Assembly (NCBI RefSeq): GCF_002250565.1 | Contig: NZ_NMVJ01000001.1 | Coordinates: forward strand, 372,001-436,000 | Source of the DNA: Parenemella sanctibonifatiensis | GTDB lineage: Bacteria; Actinomycetota; Actinomycetes; Propionibacteriales; Propionibacteriaceae | DNA: 64,000 nt | Reading direction: 5' to 3' | Shown: piece by piece, positions 7,799-17,594 of the stretch | Layout: each line of letters opens with the position of its first letter | Position numbering within the stretch: the stretch's first letter is position 1 | Translations under genes and position numbers: made by a program | The notes under the pieces: generated by a model | Database searches by the model: none | What the model was told of the DNA's origin: nothing | The model's input: the letters and a program-made list of their open reading frames with translations, nothing else

Positions 7799-10402
7799 TC
7801 ACTGGCACGACTCGCACTGGAGCCGTTCCTGCGGGTCGACCGGGCAGGCGGTGCCGTCGACCTGTTCGGTCTCGGACTCGATCACCGGCAGCGCGACCGG
7901 AGCCGTACGCCCGAAGCCCACCTTGGGCGGCGTACCAGAGTCGGCCGGCGTAACGGGGGCCCCGGATTCCACAGCCGGGGCAGGCGCCGTACGCCCGAAC
8001 CCAGCGCGGCCGCCGAAGCCCCGCCGTCCCCCGGTGTCGTTGGCAGCCTTGTTGACCTTGACGGTCGACTGTTCGGCGGTGTGGCGCTGCATCATGTGCA
8101 GGTAGTAGGTCGTCTTGACGCCCATCCGCCAAGCGGCCTGATAGAGCTCGGCCATCCCGCCGACGTCGCGGCTGGCGAGGTAGATGTTGCGGCTGATGGC
8201 CTGGTCGATCCACTTCTGCGCCCGCGCGGCGACGTGGAGGAAGGCGTACGGGGAGACCTGGAAGGAAGTCTGATAGATCTCGCGGAGGCGTTCCGGGATC
8301 CCGTCGACCTTGGTCAGGTCCCCCTGGTGGCGCAGCAGCTCCTCGCGTACGTCCTCCCACAGCCCGGCGTCCTTGAGGTCGGCGACGAGGTTGCGGTTGA
8401 CCTCGAGGAACTTCCCCGAGCTGGTGGCGCGGGCAAAGATCTGGCTGAACTGCGGATCCAGTCCCGGCGTGGTGCCGGCGACCAGCCCGATCGAGGCAGT
8501 CGGGGCGATCGCCATCAGGGTCGAGTTGCGGATGCCGCGGCGTACCTTGATGCGCAGTTCGTCCCAGTCCATCCGGGAGCTGCGGTCGACCTCGACGCTG
8601 CGGCCGCGGTCGGCCTCCAGCAGCTCCAGGGTGTCGATCGGCACCATCCCCTCGCTCCACCGCGAGCCCTCGAAGTTCGGGTACGCACCGCGCTCGCGGG
8701 CCAGGTCTGCACTGGCATCAATCGCATGCCAGGAGATGAACTCGGTGAGCCGGTCGATCAGTTCGTACGCCTCGGGCGAGGCATAGCTCCAACCCATCCG
8801 CTCGACGACGTCGGTGAACCCCATCACGCCCAGGCCGAGCGCCCGGTTGAGTTCGTTGGAGCGTTCGGATTCAGGCACCGAGCTGATGGTGATGTCGATG
8901 AGGTTGTCGAGCTGGCGTACGGCCCGTCGGGTCGAGTCCGCGAGCCGGTCCCAGTCGATCGTGACCTCGCCGGCGCCGTGGCGGCCGTGGACGTGGCGGG
9001 ACAGGTTGATCGAGGCCAGGTTGCACACCGATACGTTGTCGCGGTCCTGCGGCAGCGTGATCTCGGTGCACAGGTTGGAGCTGTGAATGGTGCCGGTGTT
9101 GTGGTTGAGGGCGCGGGTGTTGATGCTGTCCTTCCACGTCAGCCACGGGTGGCTGGTGGTCTGCAGCGACACCAGGATCGCCTTCCACTGCTCGCGGGCG
9201 CGGATCTTGGTGTGCCGGATCTGCCCCTGCCGGGCCTGCTCGACGTACTCGGCGTAGCGCTTCGAGAAGTCTGCGCCGGTGAGTTCGACCAGGTCGCCGA
9301 CCTCGAGCGGGTCGAAGAGATACCAGTCCTCGTCGGCGGCGACGCGCTTCATGAATTCGTCGGAGATCCACACGGCGGTGTTGGCGGTGCGGGTACGCCG
9401 GTAGGGGTCACCGGAGTTCTGCCGCAGGTCGAGGAACTGGCCGAAGTCCAGGTGCCAGTTTTCGAGATAGAAGCACAGCGCGCCAAACTTCTTGCCGCCA
9501 CGGCTGACGGCCCGCAGCGTCGAGTCGATGGTGTGCATGAAGGGGATCGGCCCGGTGGAGACGGTGTTGTTGGAGCGGATCGGGCTGCCTTCGCAGCGCA
9601 GCTTGCTGACCGACATGCCGATGCCGCCGGTGCCCTTGGTGAGCCACATGACGTCGCGTACGGACTTGGCGATGTGCTCGATGTCGTCCTCCATCTGCAT
9701 CACGAAGCAGTTGGAGAGCTGGCTGTACGCCGTGCCGGCGTTGACCAGGGTGGAGCCGGCTGCGAGGTATTCCAGTCGCGACATCGATTCGTAGAAGCCG
9801 AGGGCAGCGGTGGTGGGGTCGTCCTCGTTGAGGGACAGGCCCATCGCGACGCGCATCCAGAAGTATTGCGGGGTCTCCAGCACCCGGCGGTCGGGGCCGA
9901 CCAGGGCATAGCGGGTGCGCAGCGTCTGGGCGCCGATGTAGCGCAGCAGGTCGTCGCGGGTGGGGTCGAGAGCCGCGGCGAGCAGGTCGAGGTCGAAGAG
10001 GTCTCCGAGGCGGCTGTCGAGCAGGCCCAGGCGTACGCCCTGGTGTACGTAGCCGGCGAAGTGGTCGCGGTGCTTGGCGGCGATGATGTCCGGCTCGTCC
10101 TCGCCGAGCAGGTCGCGGGTGTCGCCGAAGACGGCCTTGTAGAGGGTCTTGATCAGCAGCCGGGCTGCGATCGTGTCGTAGGCAGGGTCGTCCTTGACGT
10201 TCTGCAGGGCGACCTGGATGACGGCCTGGTCCAGTTCTTCGCTGGTGATGCCGTCAAACAGGGTGATCTCCAGTTCGGACTGGAGCTGGGTGCTGCGCAG
10301 CACCGCGTCGTCGAGTCCGCGCGCCGCGGACTCGATGGAGCGGGCGATTTCGTTGCCGTCGTACGGTGCGCGGCTGCCGTCGCGCTTGATCACTGTGATC
10401 AT
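7799..10402 (-). CDS. nrdA: Ribonucleotide reductase class I, catalytic subunit
   Basis: An 867-residue protein that reduces ribonucleoside diphosphates to deoxy forms. ATG 10402 is chosen because MITVIKRDGSRAPYD opens an ATP-cone (allosteric activity domain, about residues 1-95) and GAGGGATG lies just upstream; extending further would run into the riboswitch leader. Catalytic residues are visible: the first redox Cys in SQLSNCFVMQ, the N-x-C-x-E loop in SSNLCTEI, the second redox Cys in SVCNLASIN, the tyrosine pair in KTTYYLHMMQ, and a C-terminal CESC pair for reduction by thioredoxin. A Gly/Pro-rich linker of about 80 residues precedes the C-terminal cysteines, longer than usual. Expression should be repressed by adenosylcobalamin through the leader riboswitch and by NrdR. 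Confidence 0.95.
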   Translation of the reverse strand: MITVIKRDGSRAPYDGNEIARSIESAARGLDDAVLRSTQLQSELEITLFDGITSEELDQAVIQVALQNVKDDPAYDTIAARLLIKTLYKAVFGDTRDLLGEDEPDIIAAKHRDHFAGYVHQGVRLGLLDSRLGDLFDLDLLAAALDPTRDDLLRYIGAQTLRTRYALVGPDRRVLETPQYFWMRVAMGLSLNEDDPTTAALGFYESMSRLEYLAAGSTLVNAGTAYSQLSNCFVMQMEDDIEHIAKSVRDVMWLTKGTGGIGMSVSKLRCEGSPIRSNNTVSTGPIPFMHTIDSTLRAVSRGGKKFGALCFYLENWHLDFGQFLDLRQNSGDPYRRTRTANTAVWISDEFMKRVAADEDWYLFDPLEVGDLVELTGADFSKRYAEYVEQARQGQIRHTKIRAREQWKAILVSLQTTSHPWLTWKDSINTRALNHNTGTIHSSNLCTEITLPQDRDNVSVCNLASINLSRHVHGRHGAGEVTIDWDRLADSTRRAVRQLDNLIDITISSVPESERSNELNRALGLGVMGFTDVVERMGWSYASPEAYELIDRLTEFISWHAIDASADLARERGAYPNFEGSRWSEGMVPIDTLELLEADRGRSVEVDRSSRMDWDELRIKVRRGIRNSTLMAIAPTASIGLVAGTTPGLDPQFSQIFARATSSGKFLEVNRNLVADLKDAGLWEDVREELLRHQGDLTKVDGIPERLREIYQTSFQVSPYAFLHVAARAQKWIDQAISRNIYLASRDVGGMAELYQAAWRMGVKTTYYLHMMQRHTAEQSTVKVNKAANDTGGRRGFGGRAGFGRTAPAPAVESGAPVTPADSGTPPKVGFGRTAPVALPVIESETEQVDGTACPVDPQERLQCESCQ

Positions 10403-10529
10403 CGGTTCATCCCTCGTGAACTCGCAGGTGTGCGCCTGGACCGAGGGGAGGTGGCGGTGGGTGCCGGCGTACGCCCGGAGGGTGCCGGTTGCCCGATTCC
10501 AGCCCTGACCCTCCCACGGGGTCGTGAGC

Positions 10530-10745
10530 CACGGGCAGCGTTGGGTTGCCCGTGCACTGGCAGGTCTTCGGACTCGTGGGCGATCCGCGCCACCGGCGTA
10601 CCGGCGGGTGCGGAACCTAATGGTCGCGGCTTCCCGCGTCTGTCGACGCAGTGCCACCAGTGCGACGGTCGTTCCCATTCACCGCTGCGGGGCAGTCCCG
10701 GAATCTCACCGGGTTCCCTCTTGCGACGACCCACCGTCACGGCGA
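10530..10745 (-). promoter_or_regulatory. Cobalamin riboswitch in nrdAB leader
   Basis: Read on the minus strand, 10718-10679 gives the cobalamin-riboswitch core, including gggaacccggtgagattccg and then ggactgccccgcagcggtga, preceded by gggtcgtcgcaag. Further 3', gagtccgaagacctgcc (10575-10559) matches the B12 box, and cgggcaacccaacgctgcccg follows as a hairpin. The element lies about 130-340 bases upstream of nrdA. B12 riboswitches repress class Ia RNR in Streptomyces, where a B12-dependent class II enzyme coexists; the same logic is inferred here. A CCTCCCCTCGGT stretch upstream of the nrdA ribosome-binding site could serve as its sequestering partner. Exact ends are approximate. Confidence 0.9.
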
Positions 10746-10770
10746 CGGCGAATCGAACCAGCTGCATGAG

Positions 10771-10818
10771 ACACCATATGTAGTGAATGACACCGATGCA
10801 AGTACCAATATCTAGGGG
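10771..10818 (-). promoter_or_regulatory. nrdAB promoter with two NrdR boxes
   Basis: Two 16-bp matches to the NrdR box consensus (acaCwAtATaTwGtgt) are present: acaccatatgtagtga at 10771-10786 and taccaatatctagggg at 10803-10818. They are offset by 32 bp, i.e. three helical turns, the usual arrangement. On the minus strand a plausible sigma-70-type promoter, TTGCAT (10801-10796), 17 bp, then TATGGT (10778-10773), has its -10 element inside box 1, so NrdR binding would block initiation. The nrdR gene itself is not in this window. Confidence 0.75.
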
Positions 10819-10878
10819 TGGGCGGAGGTCCCGCCCCCAGCGCGAACCCCTCGCCCGGCGGAGCCCTAGTGTGGGCCC

Positions 10879-11196
10879 ATGGCCGTCGATCTCGCGCTCG
10901 CTGAGCAAGTCCGCACCCTCCTCGCCGAGGAGAATCCCACCGAGAAGTCGATGTTTGGCGGGCTGGCCTTCCTCGTGGCCGGTCACATGACGGTGGCCGT
11001 CGGCGACGACGGGCTGCTCGTCCGCGTGGACCCCGACGCGCAGTGGCCCACCACGGACCCGCGCGCCAGCGAGGCGATGCCGGGCCGCCCGATGCGCAAT
11101 TGGCGATCCTTCGACGTGGACGCCGACACCGAGGACCTGCCCGACTTGGTGGCTCACGCCCTGGAGCAGGTACGCCGACTGCCCCCGAAGGGCTGA
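10879..11196 (+). CDS. TfoX N-terminal domain protein
   Basis: A 105-residue protein starting at ATG 10879. The N-terminal signature EKSMFGGLAFLVAGHM is the TfoX/Sxy N-domain core (K.MFGG..f...g.m), followed by LLVRVDPD and MPGRPMRNW. Actinobacterial members are single-domain proteins of this length whose role is unknown; they should not be equated with the competence regulator of proteobacteria. It is divergent from nrdA, with the riboswitch leader and NrdR boxes in between. Confidence 0.87.
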   Translation: MAVDLALAEQVRTLLAEENPTEKSMFGGLAFLVAGHMTVAVGDDGLLVRVDPDAQWPTTDPRASEAMPGRPMRNWRSFDVDADTEDLPDLVAHALEQVRRLPPKG

Positions 11197-11347
11197 ACGC
11201 GGGCACCCGCCACCGGGGCCCTCCTTATTGGACAGGTGCTCCCCACCCACTGTCCAGAATTGGCCAGTTCCGGAATCGGCCACCCGGCCGTTTGTCGGCA
11301 CCTGCAGCGCTACCGTTGACATCCGAAGCGTCGACATCTGGGGGGAT

Positions 11348-11660
11348 CGTGTTGACCGGTACGACCACCTGGGGACCAGTGGGGCTCATCGACTTGGTCG
11401 CCCATGCGCAGCTGTTCGGCGTCGAACTCACGCCAGCCAAGGTGGCGCTCGCACTGGCCATGGTGGCCGTGGGTGTGGTGCTGGTGCTGATCGTGCGGGC
11501 TGCCAATTCCGGCACCGAGATGGAGCCCCGTATGCCGGACGCACCCCAACCAGAGCCGACGGTTGGACCGGAGGCGCCCACCGAGCCGGACAGGACTACT
11601 TCGGATAGTCCTGCTGGTAGTACTCCTCCATCGAGTCGTTCCGCAGCGCCTCGGACATGA
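11348..11660 (+). CDS. Small single-pass membrane protein, unknown
   Basis: Predicted 103-residue protein from GTG 11348 with GGGGG immediately upstream. It has one clear membrane segment (VALALAMVAVGVVLVLIV) and a Pro/Glu/Ser/Thr-rich hydrophilic tail. A TTGACA-like hexamer lies about 30 bp upstream. Its 3' 65 bases overlap the end of the LCP gene on the other strand, which weakens the last third of the call. No family recognised. Confidence 0.45.
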
Positions 11661-12651
11661 GCCGCAGCTGCTCCGGATCAGGATCAGCGACCCAGGCGCC
11701 GTTGCGCATGCCCGTGAAGCCGACCGGCACCTGCATCGAGCGGATGTCGCGCGGATTCATCCGAATGCTCAGTGCCAGGTCGCGGATCTGGTCATTGCCC
11801 AGTTCGTTGTCGACGGTCATGGCACGACCAAGCACGGCCATCGCATCACCGAACTTGCCGGGGTTGGCGATGGTGTCGCCGCTGGCGAGCTTCTCGAGGA
11901 TCGCGGCGACAACGGCTCGCTGGCGTGCCTGTCGATCGAAGTCACCATTGGCCAAGCCGTGGCGCTGGCGTACATAGGTGAGCGCCTCTTTGCCCTCGAT
12001 GGTGATCTCACCGCGGGGAAAGTCGTAGCCCGCATAGCTCGACGCGGTTCGGTTGAAGACCGTGACCCCGCCGAGCGCGGTGGTGAGCTCCATGAAGCCC
12101 TCGAAGTCAATGACGGCGACATGGTCCATGCGCACTCCGAACAGCTGCTCCACCGCGGCGACGGTCAGCGGCGCGCCGCCGTAGGCGTAGGCGTGGTTGA
12201 TCTTCTGGTTCGCGTGGCCGGGGATGTCGACGGCCAGGTCGCGCGGGATCGAGATCAGCTGAGCGGACTTTCGGTCGCCCGACAGGTGGGCAATCATCAG
12301 CGAGTCACTGCGGCCCGGGTCATTCGGTGAGATGTTGCCTTCGTCGGATCCGATCAGCACGAAGGTCACCGGCGCCGGTCCCGCCTCTGGCGCCGGTCGC
12401 GGCTCCGGCCGGGGCACCTGGGAGTCGGTCGGCGGCATCAGGTCGGTCCGCTTGATCTGGTCGAGCGCCGAGTCGGCGCGATAGGCGTAGTAGGCGACCA
12501 CGCCGACCACACCGAGGATGATCACGAGCAGCCCGCTGAAGAAAATCAGCGCAAACTTGCGACCGCGCCGCCGCCGCGCCGGTGACTCCTCGGCATCGCC
12601 GAGCAGGGCGTCGTCGAGACGCTCGTCGTCGGTGTGGTCGTGTTCAGTCAT
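11596..12651 (-). CDS. LytR-CpsA-Psr (LCP) family glycopolymer ligase
   Basis: LCP proteins transfer undecaprenyl-linked glycopolymers to peptidoglycan. The 351-residue product starts at ATG 12651 behind GGGGAGAA. It has a charged cytoplasmic head (about residues 1-30), one membrane anchor (FALIFFSGLLVIILGVVGVV), a Pro-rich spacer, then the LCP domain: FVLIGSDEG, GRSDSLMIAHL, LISIPRDLAVDI and KINHAYAYGG, including the conserved Asp and Arg residues that hold the polyprenyl phosphate. It lies 35 bp after the YdcF-type gene, in the same direction, and next to the polysaccharide operon, so the polymer made there is its likely substrate (inference). Confidence 0.92.
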   Translation of the reverse strand: MTEHDHTDDERLDDALLGDAEESPARRRRGRKFALIFFSGLLVIILGVVGVVAYYAYRADSALDQIKRTDLMPPTDSQVPRPEPRPAPEAGPAPVTFVLIGSDEGNISPNDPGRSDSLMIAHLSGDRKSAQLISIPRDLAVDIPGHANQKINHAYAYGGAPLTVAAVEQLFGVRMDHVAVIDFEGFMELTTALGGVTVFNRTASSYAGYDFPRGEITIEGKEALTYVRQRHGLANGDFDRQARQRAVVAAILEKLASGDTIANPGKFGDAMAVLGRAMTVDNELGNDQIRDLALSIRMNPRDIRSMQVPVGFTGMRNGAWVADPDPEQLRLMSEALRNDSMEEYYQQDYPK

Positions 12652-12686
12652 GGTTCTCCCCGGCAGGCTGCGACCGATCGTAACCC

Positions 12687-13235
12687 TCAGCCAAGAGTCT
12701 GTCTGCAACCTGGCGTCACCATTGTCTTGACCATGGCGCCGGTTTCATAAACCAGCTGGCCGACCACAATCGGCCAACCGAACTCCACCCCGTCGGATCG
12801 GTAGCGCAGCGGCCCGTCGTGGCAACGGCCCATCAGGATCGAGGTACGCCGCAGGTGTGCCCGGTGGGTGACCACGGTGATGTCGGTCCACCCGTACGCC
12901 GCCGCCAGCTCGGACAGCTGGATCGCTTCGCCCTGGGTGGTCATCGGATCAGGCTGCGGACACAGCACGAGGTGGCCACGATGATCTCCGGTGCGGCAGA
13001 CCTCCCGCTGCGGGTCCGCGGCGGACAGGACCAACACCTCGGCCTCGCCCCGGTCCAGGGCGGCGAGGCCGAGATCGATGCGATCCTCCGAACCGAGCAC
13101 ATAGAGCACCTCGGTGCGGGGATCCTCGCTGGTCCGGACGGTCAGGAAGAACGTCGGTGCCGCGACCGCCCACGCCAGTAGCAGAGCCCCGAGCACCACC
13201 AACGCACGCGGCACCCGCCGCCGATCCGATGCCAT
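12687..13235 (-). CDS. YdcF/DUF218-type membrane-anchored protein
   Basis: A 182-residue protein from ATG 13235 with an N-terminal signal-anchor (ALVVLGALLLAWAVAAPTFFL). The rest reads as a DUF218 (SanA/YdcF-like) domain: VLYVLGSEDRIDLGLAALDRG, VLVLSAADP, then TQGEAIQLSELAAAYGW and ITVVTHRAHLRRT. Family function is poorly known, with proposed links to envelope barrier and polysaccharide metabolism. It probably forms an operon with the downstream LCP gene and is divergent from the polysaccharide operon. Confidence 0.8.
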   Translation of the reverse strand: MASDRRRVPRALVVLGALLLAWAVAAPTFFLTVRTSEDPRTEVLYVLGSEDRIDLGLAALDRGEAEVLVLSAADPQREVCRTGDHRGHLVLCPQPDPMTTQGEAIQLSELAAAYGWTDITVVTHRAHLRRTSILMGRCHDGPLRYRSDGVEFGWPIVVGQLVYETGAMVKTMVTPGCRQTLG

Positions 13236-13245
13236 GGTCGCGATT

Positions 13246-13261
13246 CTGCCACCGGTGGCAG
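13246..13261. promoter_or_regulatory. 16-bp perfect palindrome in divergent promoter region
   Basis: ctgccaccggtggcag at 13246-13261 is a perfect palindrome in the 92-bp spacer between the divergent YdcF-type gene and the start of the polysaccharide operon. Its position suits an operator controlling one or both directions. No cognate regulator is visible nearby. Confidence 0.4.
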
Positions 13262-13327
13262 AGTACGGAAATTTTGCTACTTTGAGGGGGACATCAGCAT
13301 CACCGCCTCAACCGCCAAGGATCTGAC

Positions 13328-15153
<1,826 letters not shown>

Positions 15154-15157
<4 letters not shown>

Positions 15158-16311
15158 GCGCCCGTATTGCCCTCTCGCTGCCCGACATGACGCAGCTGGA
15201 AGAGGATGCCGTTGTCCGGGCGATGCGTTCGGGCTGGATCGCACCCCTGGGCCCCGAGGTTGATGCGTTCGAACGGGAGCTGGCCGACTACTGCGGGCGT
15301 ACGCATGCTGTCGCGTTGGCGTCGGGCACCGCCGCGCTGCACCTGGGGCTGCTGTCGCTGGGCATTGGCCCGGGCGATCACGTCCTGACCTCCAGCTTCA
15401 CCTTCGCTGCCACGACCAACGCGATCACCTACACGGGCGCCACCCCGGTGCTGGTGGATGCCGACGAGTCGGGCAACATCAATCCGGATTTCTTGGCCCA
15501 GGCCGCCGACCGGCTCCGCGCCGAGGGCCGGCCTGCCAAGGCAATCGTCCCGGTCGACATGATCGGCAAGGTCGTCGACCACGAGGCGATCGGCGAGGTT
15601 GCCGCCGCGCATGACATTCCAGTGCTGTCCGATGCGGCGGAGTCCTTGGGCGCCACCCGTCACGGTCGGCCGGCAGCCTCCTTCGGTGTCGCTGCGGCAG
15701 TGTCCTTCAACGGCAACAAGGTGATGACCACCTCCGGCGGCGGCGCGCTGCTGACCGATGACGCCGAATTGGCCAAGCAGGTCCGCTATCTCGCGACCCA
15801 GGCCCGGAAGCCGGTGGTGCACTACGAGCACACCGACATCGGCTACAACTACCGACTGTCCAACATCTTGGCTGCGTTGGGCCGGGCCCAGCTGTCCCGT
15901 CTGGACGACATGATTCAGCGACGCCGCGACCTGCGCGGCCACTATCGGTCCATGGTTGACGGGATGCCGGGCGTCGAGATCTTTGGGGAGCCGTCGGGAT
16001 GGGCCGGCGGTGAGACCCGGGACAATTGTTGGCTGACCTCAGTGCTGGTTGATCCCGAGGTTGCTGGCTTCACGGCCGAGGACCTGCGGCTGGCGCTGGA
16101 CGAGGCCAACATCGAGGCCCGACCGCTGTGGAAGCCGATGCACCTGCAGCCGGTGCACGCCCACCTGCCCGCCGTCGTCGACGGCACCGGCGAACGTCTC
16201 TTCCGCACCGGGCTGACGCTGCCCAGCGGCTCGGTGCTGACCACCGAGCAGATCCAGCGCATCACCCATGTCATCACCGAGTTTGTGGAGTCGCGTCGTG
16301 TCCGCTCGTGA
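15154..16311 (+). CDS. DegT/DnrJ/EryC1-type PLP aminotransferase (PglE-like)
   Basis: A 385-residue sugar aminotransferase from GTG 15154, overlapping the upstream stop by 4 bp. It shows ASGTAALHLGLL, TSSFTFAATTNAI, DAAESLGAT and SFNGNKVMTTSGGG with the PLP lysine at residue 189. Placed right after the 4,6-dehydratase it should aminate the 4-keto sugar to the UDP-4-amino-4,6-dideoxy form, as PglE does. Substrate is inferred from context. Confidence 0.9.
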
Positions 16312-16921
16312 ACGCCGCCCCTACGACCGCACCAAGCGGGCCATCGACATCGCCGCCAGCGCGATCGGGCTGGTCGTCAGCGCTCCCCTCCAGGCCGCAA
16401 CTGCTGCGGTGGTGTTCGCGGCGCACGGGCGCCCGGTGCTGTTCCGGCAGGAGCGGCCGGGCCGGGACGGCAAGATCTTTCAGCTCGCCAAGTTCCGGTC
16501 CATGCGCCATCCCGACGCGGCCCACCAGACCGACGCGGAGCGACTCACCAAGGTCGGCAAGTTCATTCGGGCGACCAGCCTCGACGAGCTGCCCTCGTTG
16601 TGGAATGTCCTCAAGGGCGACATGAGTCTGGTGGGCCCTCGTCCGCTGCGCACCTATTACCTGCCGCTGTACAACGAACGGCAAGCACGCCGCCATGAGG
16701 TCCGCCCCGGCATCACCGGCTTGGCGCAGGTCAACGGACGCAACCTGCTCAGCTGGGAAGAACGCTTCGAGCTCGATGTCGAATACGTCGACAACCGGTC
16801 GCTACGCCTGGACCTGAAGATCTTGGCAATGACCGTCACGGCAGTGTTCAAGCGATCGGGGATCTCAGCGGAGGGCCAAGCGACGATGACCGCTTTCACT
16901 GGGACCCCCGACCATGCCTGA
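16298..16921 (+). CDS. Phosphoglycosyl transferase, small monotopic type (PglC-like)
   Basis: A 207-residue initiating sugar-phosphate transferase from GTG 16298, preceded by GTGGAG. It has one hydrophobic re-entrant segment (IDIAASAIGLVVSAPLQAA), then FRQERPGRDGKIF, KFRSMR, SLDELPSLWNVLKGDMSLVG with the catalytic Asp-Glu pair, and RHEVRPGITGLAQVNGRN. The enzyme moves a phosphosugar from its UDP form to undecaprenyl phosphate on the inner membrane leaflet. The short length, without the large N-terminal domain of WbaP, matches PglC. It overlaps the aminotransferase by 14 bp. Confidence 0.93.
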   Translation: MSARERRPYDRTKRAIDIAASAIGLVVSAPLQAATAAVVFAAHGRPVLFRQERPGRDGKIFQLAKFRSMRHPDAAHQTDAERLTKVGKFIRATSLDELPSLWNVLKGDMSLVGPRPLRTYYLPLYNERQARRHEVRPGITGLAQVNGRNLLSWEERFELDVEYVDNRSLRLDLKILAMTVTAVFKRSGISAEGQATMTAFTGTPDHA

Positions 16922-17594
16922 GGCCGGACGTGAGTTGGTGGGCATCGGAGCCGGCGGCAATGCCACCTGCATCGCTGAGCTGGCGGACAGCTGCGGCCAT
17001 CGCATTACGCGTTTCTTGGATGACGCCCCCGACAAGTGGGGCGCCTCGATCGACGGCATTCCCGTCACGGGCCCCATCTCGGCCGGCCTGGACGAGTTGG
17101 CTCCCGGCGCTCCGGTGGCATTGACGTTCGGCAACAACCAGTTGCGCTGGTCGTGGCACGCCTCGGTGCGCAGCCGCGGGCTCAGCATTCCGTCCTTGAT
17201 CAGCCCGTTGGCAGTGATCAGCCCATCGGCGAAGCTCGAGGACGGTGTGTACGCCCATCCCCTCTCACACGTCTGGTCTCATGCCCGGATCGCGACCGGC
17301 ACCATCCTGCATCCGCACGCGACGGTCTCCCACCACTGCACCGTGGGGCGCGGCAGCTTCTTGGCCACCAACGTCAACATCGGCGGATCCATCACGATCG
17401 GCGAAGGAGCCATGTTCGGCACCAGTTCAACCGTGTCGACCGGGGTGCATTCCGTCGGCGCCCAGACCTATGTCGGCGCGGGCGCAGTGGTCATCCGCGA
17501 CACCGAGCCATTCGGCGTCTACGTCGGCAATCCGGCCCGCCTGATTCGCCGCCTCGATGACATCGCGTTGGACGATTGGAAGGCTGAAGGATGA
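16914..17594 (+). CDS. Sugar O/N-acetyltransferase, left-handed beta-helix (PglD-like)
   Basis: A 226-residue protein from ATG 16914. The N-terminal Rossmann-like part (ELVGIGAGGNATCIAELADS) binds the UDP-sugar, and the C-terminal half is a hexapeptide-repeat helix (ISPLAVISPSAKLEDGV, then GTILHPHATVSHHCTVG, GSFLATNVNIGGSITIG). The His pair in VSHHCTVG is in the place of the catalytic base of PglD. With the preceding genes this completes a UDP-diNAc-bacillosamine-type route (inference; the acceptor sugar is not proven). Overlaps its upstream neighbour by 8 bp. Confidence 0.87.
   Translation: MPEAGRELVGIGAGGNATCIAELADSCGHRITRFLDDAPDKWGASIDGIPVTGPISAGLDELAPGAPVALTFGNNQLRWSWHASVRSRGLSIPSLISPLAVISPSAKLEDGVYAHPLSHVWSHARIATGTILHPHATVSHHCTVGRGSFLATNVNIGGSITIGEGAMFGTSSTVSTGVHSVGAQTYVGAGAVVIRDTEPFGVYVGNPARLIRRLDDIALDDWKAEG

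Noticed and set aside
8081-10783. A 900-codon plus-strand frame opposite nrdA
   Set aside because: Compositional shadow of nrdA; the minus-strand protein has all catalytic motifs.
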